A stretch of DNA of 64,000 nt from Calliopsis andreniformis (GCF_051401765.1 NW_027480422.1:10868001-10932000), one strand, 5' to 3'; shown: positions 27,801-40,129, numbered from the stretch's first letter. Program-made: numbers and translations. Notes: generated from the sequence alone by a model not told the origin.

Positions 27801-30800
27801 ACCAGTGTGAAAGTTATGGTCATTTCTACGTTCCGGGCAACCTGGGCTTCACGCTAGGGTGTTGCTCCATCAGATGGAATAGCTAGGGCCTTAGAAGACA
27901 ACGCCAGAAGCATAAAATAAAATAAAAATACAACAGTTCTTCCATCGTATAACAGAAATAAAAGCAACCTGTGTGAAAGTTATGGTCATTTCTACGTTCC
28001 GGGCAACCTAGGCTTGACTCTAGGGCGTCGGTCCACCACATAGACTAGTTAGGGCATAAGAAATCAACGCCAGAAGCATAAAATACAAAATAAATGCAAT
28101 AGTTTTTCCATCGTATAAAACGAATAATTGCATCCAGTGTGAAAGTGATGGCCATTTCTACGTTCCGGGCAACCTAGGCTTCACTTTAGGGCGTTGTTCC
28201 ACCAGATCGTATAGTTAGGGCCTAAGAAGTCAACGCCAAGAGCATAAAATACAACATAAATACAACAGTTTTTCCATCGTATAAAACGAATAATTGCAAC
28301 CAGTGTGAAAGTTATGGTCATTTCTACGTTCCGGGCAACCTAGGCTTGACTCTAGGGCGTTGATCCACTAGATCGAATAGTTAGGGCCTTAGAAGTCAAC
28401 GCCCGAAGCATAAAATACATTGATAATGCAACGGTTTTTCCATCGTATAACACTAATAATTGCAACCAGTGTGAAAGTGATAGTCATTTCTACGTTCCGG
28501 GCAAGCTAGGCTTCAATCTAGGGCGTTGCTCCACCAGATCGAATAGCCAGGGTCTTAGAAGTCTACGCCTGGAGCATAAAATATAATAAAAATGCAACAG
28601 TTTTTCCAATGTATAAAATGAATAATTGCATCCAGTGTGAAAGTGATAGTCATTTCTACGTTCCGGGCAAGCTAGGCTTCAATCTAGGGCGTTGCTCCGC
28701 CAGGTCGAATAGCTAGGGCCTTAGAAGTCTACGCCCGGAGCATAAAATACAATAAAAATACAACAGTTTTTCCATCGTATAGAATGAGTAATTGCAATCA
28801 GTGTGAAGGTAACGGTCATTTCTACGTTCCGGCAACCTGGGATTCACTCTGGGGCGTTGCTACACCAGATCGAATAGTTAGGGCCCAAGAAGACAACGCC
28901 AGAAGCATAAAATACAATATAAATACAACAGTTTTTGCATCGTATAGTATGTATAATTGAACACAGTGTGAAAGTTATGGTCATTTTTACGTTCCGGGCA
29001 ACCTAGGCTTCACTCTAGGGCGTCGGTGCACCAGATCGAATAGTTAGGGCCTATGAAGTCAACGCCAGAAGCATAAAATACAAAATAAATTCAACAGCAT
29101 TTCCATCGTATAAAACGAATAATAGCAACCAGTGTGAAATTAATGGCCATTTCCACGTTCCGTGCAGCCTAGGCTTCACTCTAGGGCGTTACTACACCAG
29201 ATCGAATAGTTAGGGCCTTAGAAAACAACAACAGAAGCATAAAAAACAATAAAAATACAACAGTTTTTCCATCGTATAACAGGAATTATTGCAACCAGTG
29301 TGAAAGTAATGGCCATTTCTACGTTCCGTGCAACCTAGACTTAACTCTGAGGCATTACTCCACCAGATCGAATAGCGAGGGCCTTAGAAGTCAACGCCAG
29401 ATTCATAAAATAAAATAAAAATACAACAGTTTTCCCATCGTATAACAGGAATAATTGCAACCTGTGTGAAGGTACTGGCCATTTCAACGTTACGTGACCC
29501 CTAGGCTTCACTCTAGGGCGTTGCTCCACCAGATCGAATAGTTAGGGCCCTTGAAAACAACGCCAGACGCATAAAATACAATAAAAATACAACAGTTTTT
29601 CCATAGTATAACAGGAATAATTGCAACCAGTGTGAAAGTAACGGTCATTTCTAGGTTCCGGGCAACCTAGACTTAACTCTGAGGCATTGCTCCACCATAT
29701 CGAATAGCTAGGGCCTTAGAAGACAACGCCAGAAGCATAAAATACAATATACATAAAACAGTCTTTCCATAGTATAACATGAATAATTGCAAACAGTGTG
29801 AAGGTAGCGGTCATTTCTAAGTTCCGGGCAACCTAGGCTTCACTCTAGGGCGTTGCTCCACCAGATCGAATAGTTAGGGCGTTAGAAGTCAACGCGAGAT
29901 GCATAAAATACTATATAAATAAAACAGTTTTTCCATTGTATAACAGGAATAATTGCAACCAATGTAAAAGTAGTGGTCATTTCTACGTTCCGGGCAAAAT
30001 AGGCTTCACTCCAGCGCGTTGCTCCACCACATCGAATAGCTACGGCCTTAGAAGTCAACGGCAGAAGCATAAAATACAATAGAAATAAAACAGTTTTTCC
30101 GCCGTATGAAATGAATTATTGCAAACAGTGTGAAAGTAACGGTCATTTCTAATTTCCCGGCAACCTAGGCTTCACTCTGGGGCGTTGCTCCACCAGATCG
30201 AATAGCTAGGACCTTAGAAGTCAACGCCAGAAGCATAAAATATAGTAAAAATACAACAGTATTTCCATCGTATAGCATGAATAATTGCAACCAGAGTGAA
30301 AGTAATGGTCATTTCTACGTTCCGGGCAACCTAGACTTAACTCTGAGGCATTGCTTCACCAGATCGAAGAGTTAGGGCATTAGAAGTCAACGCCGGAAGC
30401 ATAAAAGACAATATATATACAGAAGTTTTTCCATTGTATAACACGAATAATTGCAACCAGCGTGAAAGATATGGCCATTTCTACGTTCCGGGCATCCTAG
30501 GCTTCACTCTAGGGCCTTGCTCCACCAGATCGAGTAGTTAGGGCCTTAGAAGTCAACGCCCGAATCACAAAATACAGTAATGATACAACAGATCCTCCAT
30601 CGTATAACAGGAATAATTGCAACCAGCGTAAAAGTAATGGCCATTTCTGCGTTCCCTGCAACCTAGGCTTCACTCCAGGGCGTTGCTCCACCAGATCGAA
30701 AAGGTAGGACCTAAGAAGTCAACGCCAGAAGCATTAAATACAAAATAAATGCAACAGTTTTTCTGTCGTATAAAACGGATAATTGCAAACAGTGTGAAAG

Positions 30801-32120
30801 TAGTGGTCATTCCTACGTTCCTGGCAACCTGGGCTTCACGCTAGGGCGTTGCTCCGCCACATCGAAAAGCTCCGGCCTTAGAAGTCTACGCCTGAAGCAT
30901 AAAATAGAATAAGAATACAACAGCTTTTCCATCGTAGAACAGGAATAATTGCAACCAGTGTGAAAGTTATGGTCATTTCTACGTTCCGGGCAACCTAGGC
31001 TTGACTCTAAGGCGCTGCTCCAACAGATCGAATAGGTAGCGCCATAGAAGTCAACGCCCGAAGCATAAAATACAAAAAAGATACAACGGTTTTTCCATCG
31101 TATAACAGGAACAATTGCAACCAGTGTGACAGTGATGGTCATTCCTACGTTCCGGGCAATCTAGGCTTCACTCTAGGGCGTTGTTCCACCAGACCGAATA
31201 GTTAGGGCCTAAGAAGTCAACGCCAGAATCATAAAATACAACATAAATACACCAGTTTTTCCATCGTATAAAACGCATCATTGCGACCAGTGTGAAAGTA
31301 AAGGCCACTACTACGTTCCGTGCAACCTAGGCTTCACTCCAGGTCGTTGCTCCACCAGATCGAATAGTTAGGTCCTAAGAAGTCAACGCCAGGATCATAA
31401 AGTAAAATAAAGTTACAACAGATTTTCCATCCTATAAAAGGAATAATTGCAACCAGTGTGAAACTAATGGTCATTTCTACGTTCCGCTCAACATAGACTT
31501 CACTCCTGGACGTTGTCCCACCAGATCGAATAGCTAGGACCTTAGAAGTGAACGCCAGAAGCAGAAAATACTATAAAAATGCAACAGTTTTTCCATCGTA
31601 TAAAACGAATAATTGCAACCAGTGCGAAAGTTATGGTCATTTCTACGTTCCGGGCTACCTAGGCTTGACTCTAGGGCGTTGCTCCTCCAGATCGAATAGT
31701 TAGGGCCTTAGAAGTCAACGCCAGAAGCATAAAATACAATACAAATACAACAGTTTTTCCATCGTATAACAGGAATCATAGCAACCAGTGTGAAAGTTAT
31801 CGTCATTTCTACGTTCCGGGCAACCTAGGCTTCACTCTAGGGAGTCGCTCCACCAGATCGAATGGCTACGGCCTTAGAAGTCAACGCCAGGTGCATAAAA
31901 TACATTATAAATACAACAGCTTTCACATCGTATAAAATGAATAATTGCAAAAAGTGTGAATGTAATGGTCATTTCTAAGTTCCGGGCAACCTAGGCTTCA
32001 CCCTAGGGCGTTGCTCTACCAGATCGATAAGCTAGGGCCTTAGAAATCAAAGCCCGAAGCATAAAATGCAATAAAAATACAACAGTTTTTCCATCGTATA
32101 ACAGGAATAATAGCAACCAG
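27801..32120 (-). repeat. Large nested higher-order segment, first copy
   Basis: A 26-monomer segment. Its first part (27801-29286) recurs at 32116-33601 with an offset of 4315 bp. Its larger part (28287-32120) recurs at 33597-37430 with an offset of 5310 bp (32 monomers less 2 bp). Differences are rare: for example 27961-27966 reads AAAAGC where the second copy reads AATTGC, and an A/G occurs in the ATAAAAATAC/ATAAGAATAC stretch near 29415 and 34725. It includes monomers with unusual wording such as AACAACAACAGAAGC near 29222. Confidence 0.85.
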
Positions 32121-33596
32121 TGTGAAAGTTATGGTCATTTCTACGTTCCGGGCAACCTGGGCTTCACGCTAGGGTGTTGCTCCATCAGATGGAATAGCTA
32201 GGGCCTTAGAAGACAACGCCAGAAGCATAAAATAAAATAAAAATACAACAGTTCTTCCATCGTATAACAGAAATAATTGCAACCTGTGTGAAAGTTATGG
32301 TCATTTCTACGTTCCGGGCAACCTAGGCTTGACTCTAGGGCGTCGGTCCACCACATAGACTAGTTAGGGCATAAGAAATCAACGCCAGAAGCATAAAATA
32401 CAAAATAAATGCAATAGTTTTTCCATCGTATAAAACGAATAATTGCATCCAGTGTGAAAGTGATGGCCATTTCTACGTTCCGGGCAACCTAGGCTTCACT
32501 TTAGGGCGTTGTTCCACCAGATCGTATAGTTAGGGCCTAAGAAGTCAACGCCAAGAGCATAAAATACAACATAAATACAACAGTTTTTCCATCGTATAAA
32601 ACGAATAATTGCAACCAGTGTGAAAGTTATGGTCATTTCTACGTTCCGGGCAACCTAGGCTTGACTCTAGGGCGTTGATCCACTAGATCGAATAGTTAGG
32701 GCCTTAGAAGTCAACGCCCGAAGCATAAAATACATTGATAATGCAACGGTTTTTCCATCGTATAACACTAATAATTGCAACCAGTGTGAAAGTGATAGTC
32801 ATTTCTACGTTCCGGGCAAGCTAGGCTTCAATCTAGGGCGTTGCTCCACCAGATCGAATAGCCAGGGTCTTAGAAGTCTACGCCTGGAGCATAAAATATA
32901 ATAAAAATGCAACAGTTTTTCCAATGTATAAAATGAATAATTGCATCCAGTGTGAAAGTGATAGTCATTTCTACGTTCCGGGCAAGCTAGGCTTCAATCT
33001 AGGGCGTTGCTCCGCCAGGTCGAATAGCTAGGGCCTTAGAAGTCTACGCCCGGAGCATAAAATACAATAAAAATACAACAGTTTTTCCATCGTATAGAAT
33101 GAGTAATTGCAATCAGTGTGAAGGTAACGGTCATTTCTACGTTCCGGCAACCTGGGATTCACTCTGGGGCGTTGCTACACCAGATCGAATAGTTGGGGCC
33201 CAAGAAGACAACGCCAGAAGCATAAAATACAATATAAATACAACAGTTTTTGCATCGTATAGTATGTATAATTGAACACAGTGTGAAAGTTATGGTCATT
33301 TTTACGTTCCGGGCAACCTAGGCTTCACTCTAGGGCGTCGGTGCACCAGATCGAATAGTTAGGGCCTATGAAGTCAACGCCAGAAGCATAAAATACAAAA
33401 TAAATTCAACAGCATTTCCATCGTATAAAACGAATAATAGCAACCAGTGTGAAATTAATGGCCATTTCCACGTTCCGTGCAGCCTAGGCTTCACTCTAGG
33501 GCGTTACTACACCAGATCGAATAGTTCGGGCCTTAGAAAACAACAACAGAAGCATAAAAAACAATAAAAATACAACAGTTTTTCCATCGTATAACA
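32121..33596 (-). repeat. Nested segment, partial copy of 27806-29281
   Basis: About nine monomers matching 27806-29281 at an offset of 4315 bp. Private changes include TTGGGGCCC near 33195 and TTCGGGCC near 33525. At its end the sequence jumps back to the equivalent of 28287, so the six-monomer stretch 32602-33596 is followed by a second version of itself (offset 995 bp). Confidence 0.85.
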
Positions 33597-36500
33597 GGAA
33601 TAATTGCAACCAGTGTGAAAGTTATGGTCATTTCTACGTTCCGGGCAACCTAGGCTTGACTCTAGGGCGTTGATCCACTAGATCGAATAGTTAGGGCCTT
33701 AGAAGTCAACGCCCGAAGCATAAAATACATTGATAATGCAACGGTTTTTCCATCGTATAACACTAATAATTGCAACCAGTGTGAAAGTGATAGTCATTTC
33801 TACGTTCCGGGCAAGCTAGGCTTCAATCTAGGGCGTTGCTCCACCAGATCGAATAGCCAGGGTCTTAGAAGTCTACGCCTGGAGCATAAAATATAATAAA
33901 AATGCAACAGTTTTTCCAATGTATAAAATGAATAATTGCATCCAGTGTGAAAGTGATAGTCATTTCTACGTTCCGGGCAAGCTAGGCTTCAATCTAGGGC
34001 GTTGCTCCGCCAGGTCGAATAGCTAGGGCCTTAGAAGTCTACGCCCGGAGCATAAAATACAATAAAAATACAACAGTTTTTCCATCGTATAGAATGAGTA
34101 ATTGCAATCAGTGTGAAGGTAACGGTCATTTCTACGTTCCGGCAACCTGGGATTCACTCTGGGGCGTTGCTACACCAGATCGAATAGTTAGGGCCCAAGA
34201 AGACAACGCCAGAAGCATAAAATACAATATAAATACAACAGTTTTTGCATCGTATAGTATGTATAATTGAACACAGTGTGAAAGTTATGGTCATTTTTAC
34301 GTTCCGGGCAACCTAGGCTTCACTCTAGGGCGTCGGTGCACCAGATCGAATAGTTAGGGCCTATGAAGTCAACGCCAGAAGCATAAAATACAAAATAAAT
34401 TCAACAGCATTTCCATCGTATAAAACGAATAATAGCAACCAGTGTGAAATTAATGGCCATTTCCACGTTCCGTGCAGCCTAGGCTTCACTCTAGGGCGTT
34501 ACTACACCAGATCGAATAGTTAGGGCCTTAGAAAACAACAACAGAAGCATAAAAAACAATAAAAATACAACAGTTTTTCCATCGTATAACAGGAATTATT
34601 GCAACCAGTGTGAAAGTAATGGCCATTTCTACGTTCCGTGCAACCTAGACTTAACTCTGAGGCATTACTCCACCAGATCGAATAGCGAGGGCCTTAGAAG
34701 TCAACGCCAGATTCATAAAATAAAATAAGAATACAACAGTTTTCCCATCGTATAACAGGAATAATTGCAACCTGTGTGAAGGTACTGGCCATTTCAACGT
34801 TACGTGACCCCTAGGCTTCACTCTAGGGCGTTGCTCCACCAGATCGAATAGTTAGGGCCCTTGAAAACAACGCCAGACGCATAAAATACAATAAAAATAC
34901 AACAGTTTTTCCATAGTATAACAGGAATAATTGCAACCAGTGTGAAAGTAACGGTCATTTCTAGGTTCCGGGCAACCTAGACTTAACTCTGAGGCATTGC
35001 TCCACCATATCGAATAGCTAGGGCCTTAGAAGACAACGCCAGAAGCATAAAATACAATATACATAAAACAGTCTTTCCATAGTATAACATGAATAATTGC
35101 AAACAGTGTGAAGGTAGCGGTCATTTCTAAGTTCCGGGCAACCTAGGCTTCACTCTAGGGCGTTGCTCCACCAGATCGAATAGTTAGGGCCTTAGAAGTC
35201 AACGCGAGATGCATAAAATACTATATAAATAAAACAGTTTTTCCATTGTATAACAGGAATAATTGCAACCAATGTAAAAGTAGTGGTCATTTCTACGTTC
35301 CGGGCAAAATAGGCTTCACTCCAGCGCGTTGCTCCACCACATCGAATAGCTACGGCCTTAGAAGTCAACGGCAGAAGCATAAAATACAATAGAAATAAAA
35401 CAGTTTTTCCGCCGTATGAAATGAATTATTGCAAACAGTGTGAAAGTAACGGTCATTTCTAATTTCCCGGCAACCTAGGCTTCACTCTGGGGCGTTGCTC
35501 CACCAGATCGAATAGCTAGGACCTTAGAAGTCAACGCCAGAAGCATAAAATATAGTAAAAATACAACAGTATTTCCATCGTATAGCATGAATAATTGCAA
35601 CCAGAGTGAAAGTAATGGTCATTTCTACGTTCCGGGCAACCTAGACTTAACTCTGAGGCATTGCTTCACCAGATCGAAGAGTTAGGGCATTAGAAGTCAA
35701 CGCCGGAAGCATAAAAGACAATATATATACAGAAGTTTTTCCATTGTATAACACGAATAATTGCAACCAGCGTGAAAGATATGGCCATTTCTACGTTCCG
35801 GGCATCCTAGGCTTCACTCTAGGGCCTTGCTCCACCAGATCGAGTAGTTAGGGCCTTAGAAGTCAACGACCGAATCACAAAATACAGTAATGATACAACA
35901 GATCCTCCATCGTATAACAGGAATAATTGCAACCAGCGTAAAAGTAATGGCCATTTCTGCGTTCCCTGCAACCTAGGCTTCACTCCAGGGCGTTGCTCCA
36001 CCAGATCGAAAAGGTAGGACCTAAGAAGTCAACGCCAGAAGCATTAAATACAAAATAAATGCAACAGTTTTTCTGTCGTATAAAACGGATAATTGCAAAC
36101 AGTGTGAAAGTAGTGGTCATTCCTACGTTCCTGGCAACCTGGGCTTCACGCTAGGGCGTTGCTCCGCCACATCGAAAAGCTCCGGCCTTAGAAGTCTACG
36201 CCTGAAGCATAAAATAGAATAAGAATACAACAGCTTTTCCATCGTAGAACAGGAATAATTGCAACCAGTGTGAAAGTTATGGTCATTTCTACGTTCCGGG
36301 CAACCTAGGCTTGACTCTAAGGCGCTGCTCCAACAGATCGAATAGGTAGCGCCATAGAAGTCAACGCCCGAAGCATAAAATACAAAAAAGATACAACGGT
36401 TTTTCCATCGTATAACAGGAACAATTGCAACCAGTGTGACAGTGATGGTCATTCCTACGTTCCGGGCAATCTAGGCTTCACTCTAGGGCGTTGTTCCACC

Positions 36501-37430
36501 AGACCGAATAGTTAGGGCCTAAGAAGTCAACGCCAGAATCATAAAATACAACATAAATACACCAGTTTTTCCATCGTATAAAACGCATCATTGCGACCAG
36601 TGTGAAAGTAAAGGCCACTACTACGTTCCGTGCAACCTAGGCTTCACTCCAGGTCGTTGCTCCACCAGATCGAATAGTTAGGTCCTAAGAAGTCAACGCC
36701 AGGATCATAAAGTAAAATAAAGTTACAACAGATTTTCCATCCTATAAAAGGAATAATTGCAACCAGTGTGAAACTAATGGTCATTTCTACGTTCCGCTCA
36801 ACATAGACTTCACTCCTGGACGTTGTCCCACCAGATCGAATAGCTAGGACCTTAGAAGTGAACGCCAGAAGCAGAAAATACTATAAAAATGCAACAGTTT
36901 TTCCATCGTATAAAACGAATAATTGCAACCAGTGCGAAAGTTATGGTCATTTCTACGTTCCGGGCTACCTAGGCTTGACTCTAGGGCGTTGCTCCTCCAG
37001 ATCGAATAGTTAGGGCCTTAGAAGTCAACGCCAGAAGCATAAAATACAATACAAATACAACAGTTTTTCCATCGTATAACAGGAATCATAGCAACCAGTG
37101 TGAAAGTTATCGTCATTTCTACGTTCCGGGCAACCTAGGCTTCACTCTAGGGAGTCGCTCCACCAGATCGAATGGCTACGGCCTTAGAAGTCAACGCCAG
37201 GTGCATAAAATACATTATAAATACAACAGCTTTCACATCGTATAAAATGAATAATTGCAAAAAGTGTGAATGTAATGGTCATTTCTAAGTTCCGGGCAAC
37301 CTAGGCTTCACCCTAGGGCGTTGCTCTACCAGATCGATAAGCTAGGGCCTTAGAAATCAAAGCCCGAAGCATAAAATGCAATAAAAATACAACAGTTTTT
37401 CCATCGTATAACAGGAATAATAGCAACCAG
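33597..37430 (-). repeat. Nested segment, copy of 28287-32120
   Basis: About 23 monomers, 3.8 kb, matching 28287-32120 at a constant offset of 5310 bp with only a handful of differences seen on reading (G/C near 29881 and 35191, C/A near 30559 and 35869, and the A/G near 34729). The match ends at 37431, where the sequence continues as in 26641 (CAGAGTGAAAGGTATGG) instead of as in 32121. Confidence 0.88.
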
Positions 37431-38020
37431 AGTGAAAGGTATGGTCATTTCTATGTTCCAGGCAACCTAGGCTTCACTCTAGGGCGTTGCTCCACCAGAT
37501 CGAATAGTGAGGGCCTTAGAAGTCTGCGCCCGAAGCAGAAAATAAAATAAAGATGCAACAGCTTTTCCATGGTATAACAGGAATAGTTACAACCAGTGTG
37601 AAGGTAATGGTCTTTCCTACGTTCCGGGCAACCTAGGCTTCACTCTAGGGCGGTGCTCCACCAGATCATATAGTTAGGGCCTAAGAAGTGAACGCCAGAA
37701 GTATAAAACACAATATAAATACAACAGCTTTTCCATCGTATAAGACGGATAATTGCAACCAGTATGAAAGCTATGGTTATTTCTACGTTCCGGGCAACCT
37801 ATGCTTCACCCTAGGGCGTTGCTCTACCAGATCGAATAGACAGGGCCTTAGAAGTCAGCGCCAGAAGCCAAAAATAAAATAAAAATACAACAGTTGTTCC
37901 AGCGTATAACGGGTATATATGCAACCAGTGTGAAAGTAATGGCCATTTCTACGTTCCGTGCAACCTAGGCTTCACTCCAGGGCGTTGCTCCACCAGATCG
38001 AACAGTTAGGGCCTTAGAAG
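37431..38020 (-). repeat. Copy of 26643-27233
   Basis: About 3.5 monomers that repeat 26643-27233 at an offset of about 10787 bp (65 monomers less 3 bp), including the ACGGGTATATATGC variant. The match ends near 38020 at GAAGACAACG (here) against GAAGTCAACG. The order of segments is thus 26.6-27.2 after 32.1-equivalent, which shows recombination between distant copies. Confidence 0.8.
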
Positions 38021-38690
38021 ACAACGCCAGAAGCATAAAATAAAATAAAAATACAACAGTTCTTCCATCGTATAACAGGAATAATTGCAACCAGTGTGAA
38101 AGTAATGGTCTTTTCTACGTTCCGGGCAACCTAGACTTAACTCTGAGGCATTGCTCCACCAGATCGAATAGCTAGGGCCTTAGAAGTCGACGCCAGAAGC
38201 ATAAAATACAATATAAATAAACCAGTTTTTCCATCGTATAAAATGAATAATTGCAACCAGTGTGAAAGTGATGGTCATTTCTACGTTCCGGGCAACCTAG
38301 GATTCACTCTAGGGCGTCGCTCCGCCAGATCGAATTGTTAGGGCCTTAGAAAACAACGTCAGACGCATGAAATAAAATAAAAATACAGAAGTTTTTCCAT
38401 TGTATTACAGGAATAATTGCAACCTGTGTGAAAGTAATGGTCACTTCTACGTTCCGGGCAACCTAGGCTTCACTCCAGGTCGTTGCTCCACCAGATCGAA
38501 TAGCTAGGGCATTAGAAAATAACGCCAGACGCATAAAATACAATATAAATACAACAGTTTTTCCATCGTATAACAGGAATAATTGCAACCTGTGTGAAGG
38601 TAATGGCCATTTCTACGTTCCGCTCAACCTAGGCTTAACTCTAGGGCGTTGCTCCGCCAGATCGAATAGTTAGGGCCTTAGAAATCAACG
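38021..38690 (-). repeat. Satellite segment approaching the orientation switch
   Basis: About four monomers with scattered changes (for example GAAAACAACGTCAGACGC and CGTCGCTCCGCCAG). No higher-order match was noticed. Divergence rises towards the switch at 39105. Confidence 0.75.
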
Positions 38691-38990
38691 CCAGAAGATT
38701 AAAATAAAAAATAAATACGGCAGGTTTGCGAACGTATGACAGGAGCTGATGCAACGTGGGTCAATCTAATGGTCATTTCTACGTTCCGGGCAACCTAGGG
38801 TTCACTCTAGGGCGTTCCTTCACCAGATGGATGAGTTTGGGCCTTAGAAATCAACGCCAGAATATTAAAATTAAAAATAAATACCGCAGGTTTGCGAGAC
38901 GTATGACAGGAACTGATGCAACAAGTGTCAATCTAATGGTCATTTCTACGTTTCGAGCAACCTAGGCATCACCCTAGAGCGTTACTCCAC
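38691..38990 (-). repeat. Divergent monomer pair next to the orientation switch
   Basis: Two adjacent monomers share a stretch that departs strongly from the family: GGCAGGTTTGCG at about 38719 and CGCAGGTTTGCG at about 38885 (166 bp apart) stand where other monomers read ACAGTTTTTCCATCG. They also share GTATGACAGGA, CTGATGCAAC and GTCAATCTAATGG, and the motif AGATTAAAAT or ATATTAAAAT in place of AGCATAAAAT. Divergent monomers are typical of array edges; here they lie inside the array at the switch. Confidence 0.85.
38771..38862 (-). repeat. Inverted duplicate, left arm
   Basis: The reverse complement of this segment matches 39127-39217 with about five mismatches in 91 bases. The match includes variants rare elsewhere: CCCAAACTCATCCATCTGGT and GTGAACCCTAGG. 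The arms are separated by about 264 bp that contain the orientation switch. Confidence 0.85.
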
Positions 38991-39103
38991 CAGATCGAAT
39001 AGCCAGGGCCTTAGAAGTCAACGGACGAAGCATAAGATACAATAAACATACAACTGTTTTTCCATCGTATAACAGGAATAATTGCAACCAGTGTGAAGGT
39101 ACT

Positions 39104-39107
39104 GGTA
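39104..39107. other. Orientation switch of the satellite array
   Basis: Left-arm sequence runs up to ...GTGAAGGTACTGGT (ending about 39106, monomer base 93). From the G at 39105 the sequence matches the forward monomer from base 148 onward (GTATTTTT..TTGTATTTTA), with a single A-to-T change that creates a run of eight T at 39108-39115. The two fits overlap by the two bases GT at 39105-39106, a 2-bp microhomology. Monomers point away from each other on the two sides. The joint is not in register: bases 93 and 148 are brought together. Confidence 0.95.
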
Positions 39108-39126
39108 TTTTTTTTGTATTTTAAAC

Positions 39127-39217
39127 TTCTGGCGTTAATTTCTAAGGCCCAAACTCATCCATCTGGTAGAGCAACGCCCTAGAGTGAACCCTAGGTTGCC
39201 CGGAACGTAGAGATGAC
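39127..39217 (+). repeat. Inverted duplicate, right arm
   Basis: First monomer on the right of the switch. It shares with 38771-38862 (reverse complement) the variants CCCAAACTCATCCATCTGGT and GTGAACCCTAGG. Beyond 39217 the similarity drops to ordinary family level, so the special likeness is limited to about 91 bp. Confidence 0.85.
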
Positions 39218-39684
39218 CATCACTTTCACACTGGTTGCAATCATTCCTGTTATACGATGGAAAAACTGTGTATTTTGATTCTATTTTATGCTTCTGGCGA
39301 ACACTTCTAAGGTCCTAGCTATTCGGTCTGGTGGGGAACGCCCTAGAGTGAAGCCTAGGTTGCCCGGAATGTAGAAATATCTGTTGCTTTCCCACTGGTT
39401 GCAATTATTCCTGTCATACGATGGAAAAGCTGTTGTATTTTTAATGTATTTTAAGCTTCTGGCGTTGACTTCTGAGGCCCTAAGTATTGGATCTGGTGGA
39501 GCAACGCCCTAGGGTGAAGCCTAGGTTGCCCGGAACGTAGAAATGACCATAACTTTCAGACTGGTTGCAATTATTCGTTTTATACAATGGAAAAACTGTT
39601 GCATTTATATTGTATTTTATGCTTCTGGCGTTGACTTCTAAGGCCGTAGCTATTCGATGTGGTGGAGCAACGCCCTAGGATGAA
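39218..39684 (+). repeat. Edge monomers right of the switch
   Basis: About three forward monomers with scattered changes, for example CTGGCGAACACTTC near 39295 and AATATCTGTTGCTTTCCC near 39387. Satellite only. Confidence 0.75.
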
Positions 39685-40112
39685 GCCTAGGTTGCCCGGA
39701 ACGTAGAAATGACCATCACTTTCATACGGGTTTCAATTACTCCTGTTATGCGATGGAAAAACTGCTGTATTTTTATTGTATTTTATGCTTCTGGTGTTGA
39801 CTTCTTAGGACCTAACTATCCGATCTGGTGGCGCGACGCACTAAAGTTAAGCCTAGGTTGCCCGGAACGTAGAAATGACCATCACTTTCATACGGGTTTC
39901 AATTACTCCTGTTATGCGATGGAAAAACTGCTGTATTTTTATTGCATTTTATGCTTCTGGTGTTGACTTCTTAGGACCTAACTATCCGATCTGGTGGCGC
40001 AACGCCCTAAAGTTAAGCCTAGGTTGCCCGGAACGTAGAAATGACCATCACTTTCATACGGGTTTCAATTACTCCTGTTATGCGATGGAAAAACTGCTGT
40101 ATTTTTACTATA
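39685..40112 (+). repeat. Local single-monomer amplification
   Basis: About 2.6 nearly identical monomers at exactly 166-bp spacing. The variant string TTTCATACGGGTTTCAATTA occurs near 39720, 39886 and 40052, each followed by CTCCTGTTATGCGATGG, and GGTGTTGACTTCTTAGGACC recurs near 39793 and 39959. Elsewhere in this part of the array adjacent monomers differ considerably. Confidence 0.85.
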
Positions 40113-40129
40113 TTTTATGTTTCGGGCGT

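Larger units (their letters stand above)
1..39105 (-). repeat. 166-bp satellite array, left arm (monomers on - strand)
   Basis: About 235 head-to-tail monomers of roughly 166 bp, all in reverse orientation. On the + strand each shows, in order, an AT-rich segment (ACAACAGTTTTTCCATCGTA), GTGTGAAAGT, GGTCATTTCTACGTTCCGGG, CAACCTAGGCTTCACTCTAG, GGCGTTGCTCCACCAGATCG and a GGCCTTAGAAGTCAACGCC-like end. The position of the recurring ATG triplet (reverse strand) at 1772, 3266, 5589, 7082, 9904, 11563, 15215, 16873, 19196, 21352, 23840, 31142 and 36452 always differs by a multiple of 166 minus 0-2 bp. No foreign insertion is therefore needed anywhere. Neighbouring monomers differ at many positions, while copies spaced several monomers apart can be almost identical, which is the mark of higher-order organisation. 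There is no sign of coding constraint. A centromeric or pericentromeric role is inference from repeat type and length. Confidence 0.98.

Noticed and set aside
1..39105. TTAGGG in most left-arm monomers (GTTAGGGCC), possible telomere repeat
   Set aside because: It occurs once per 166-bp monomer and never in tandem. It is part of the satellite.
39105..39120. Run of eight T at the switch as a terminator or a retroelement tail
   Set aside because: It is explained by one A-to-T change in the monomer segment TATTTTTATTGTATTTTA. There is no hairpin before it and no element next to it.
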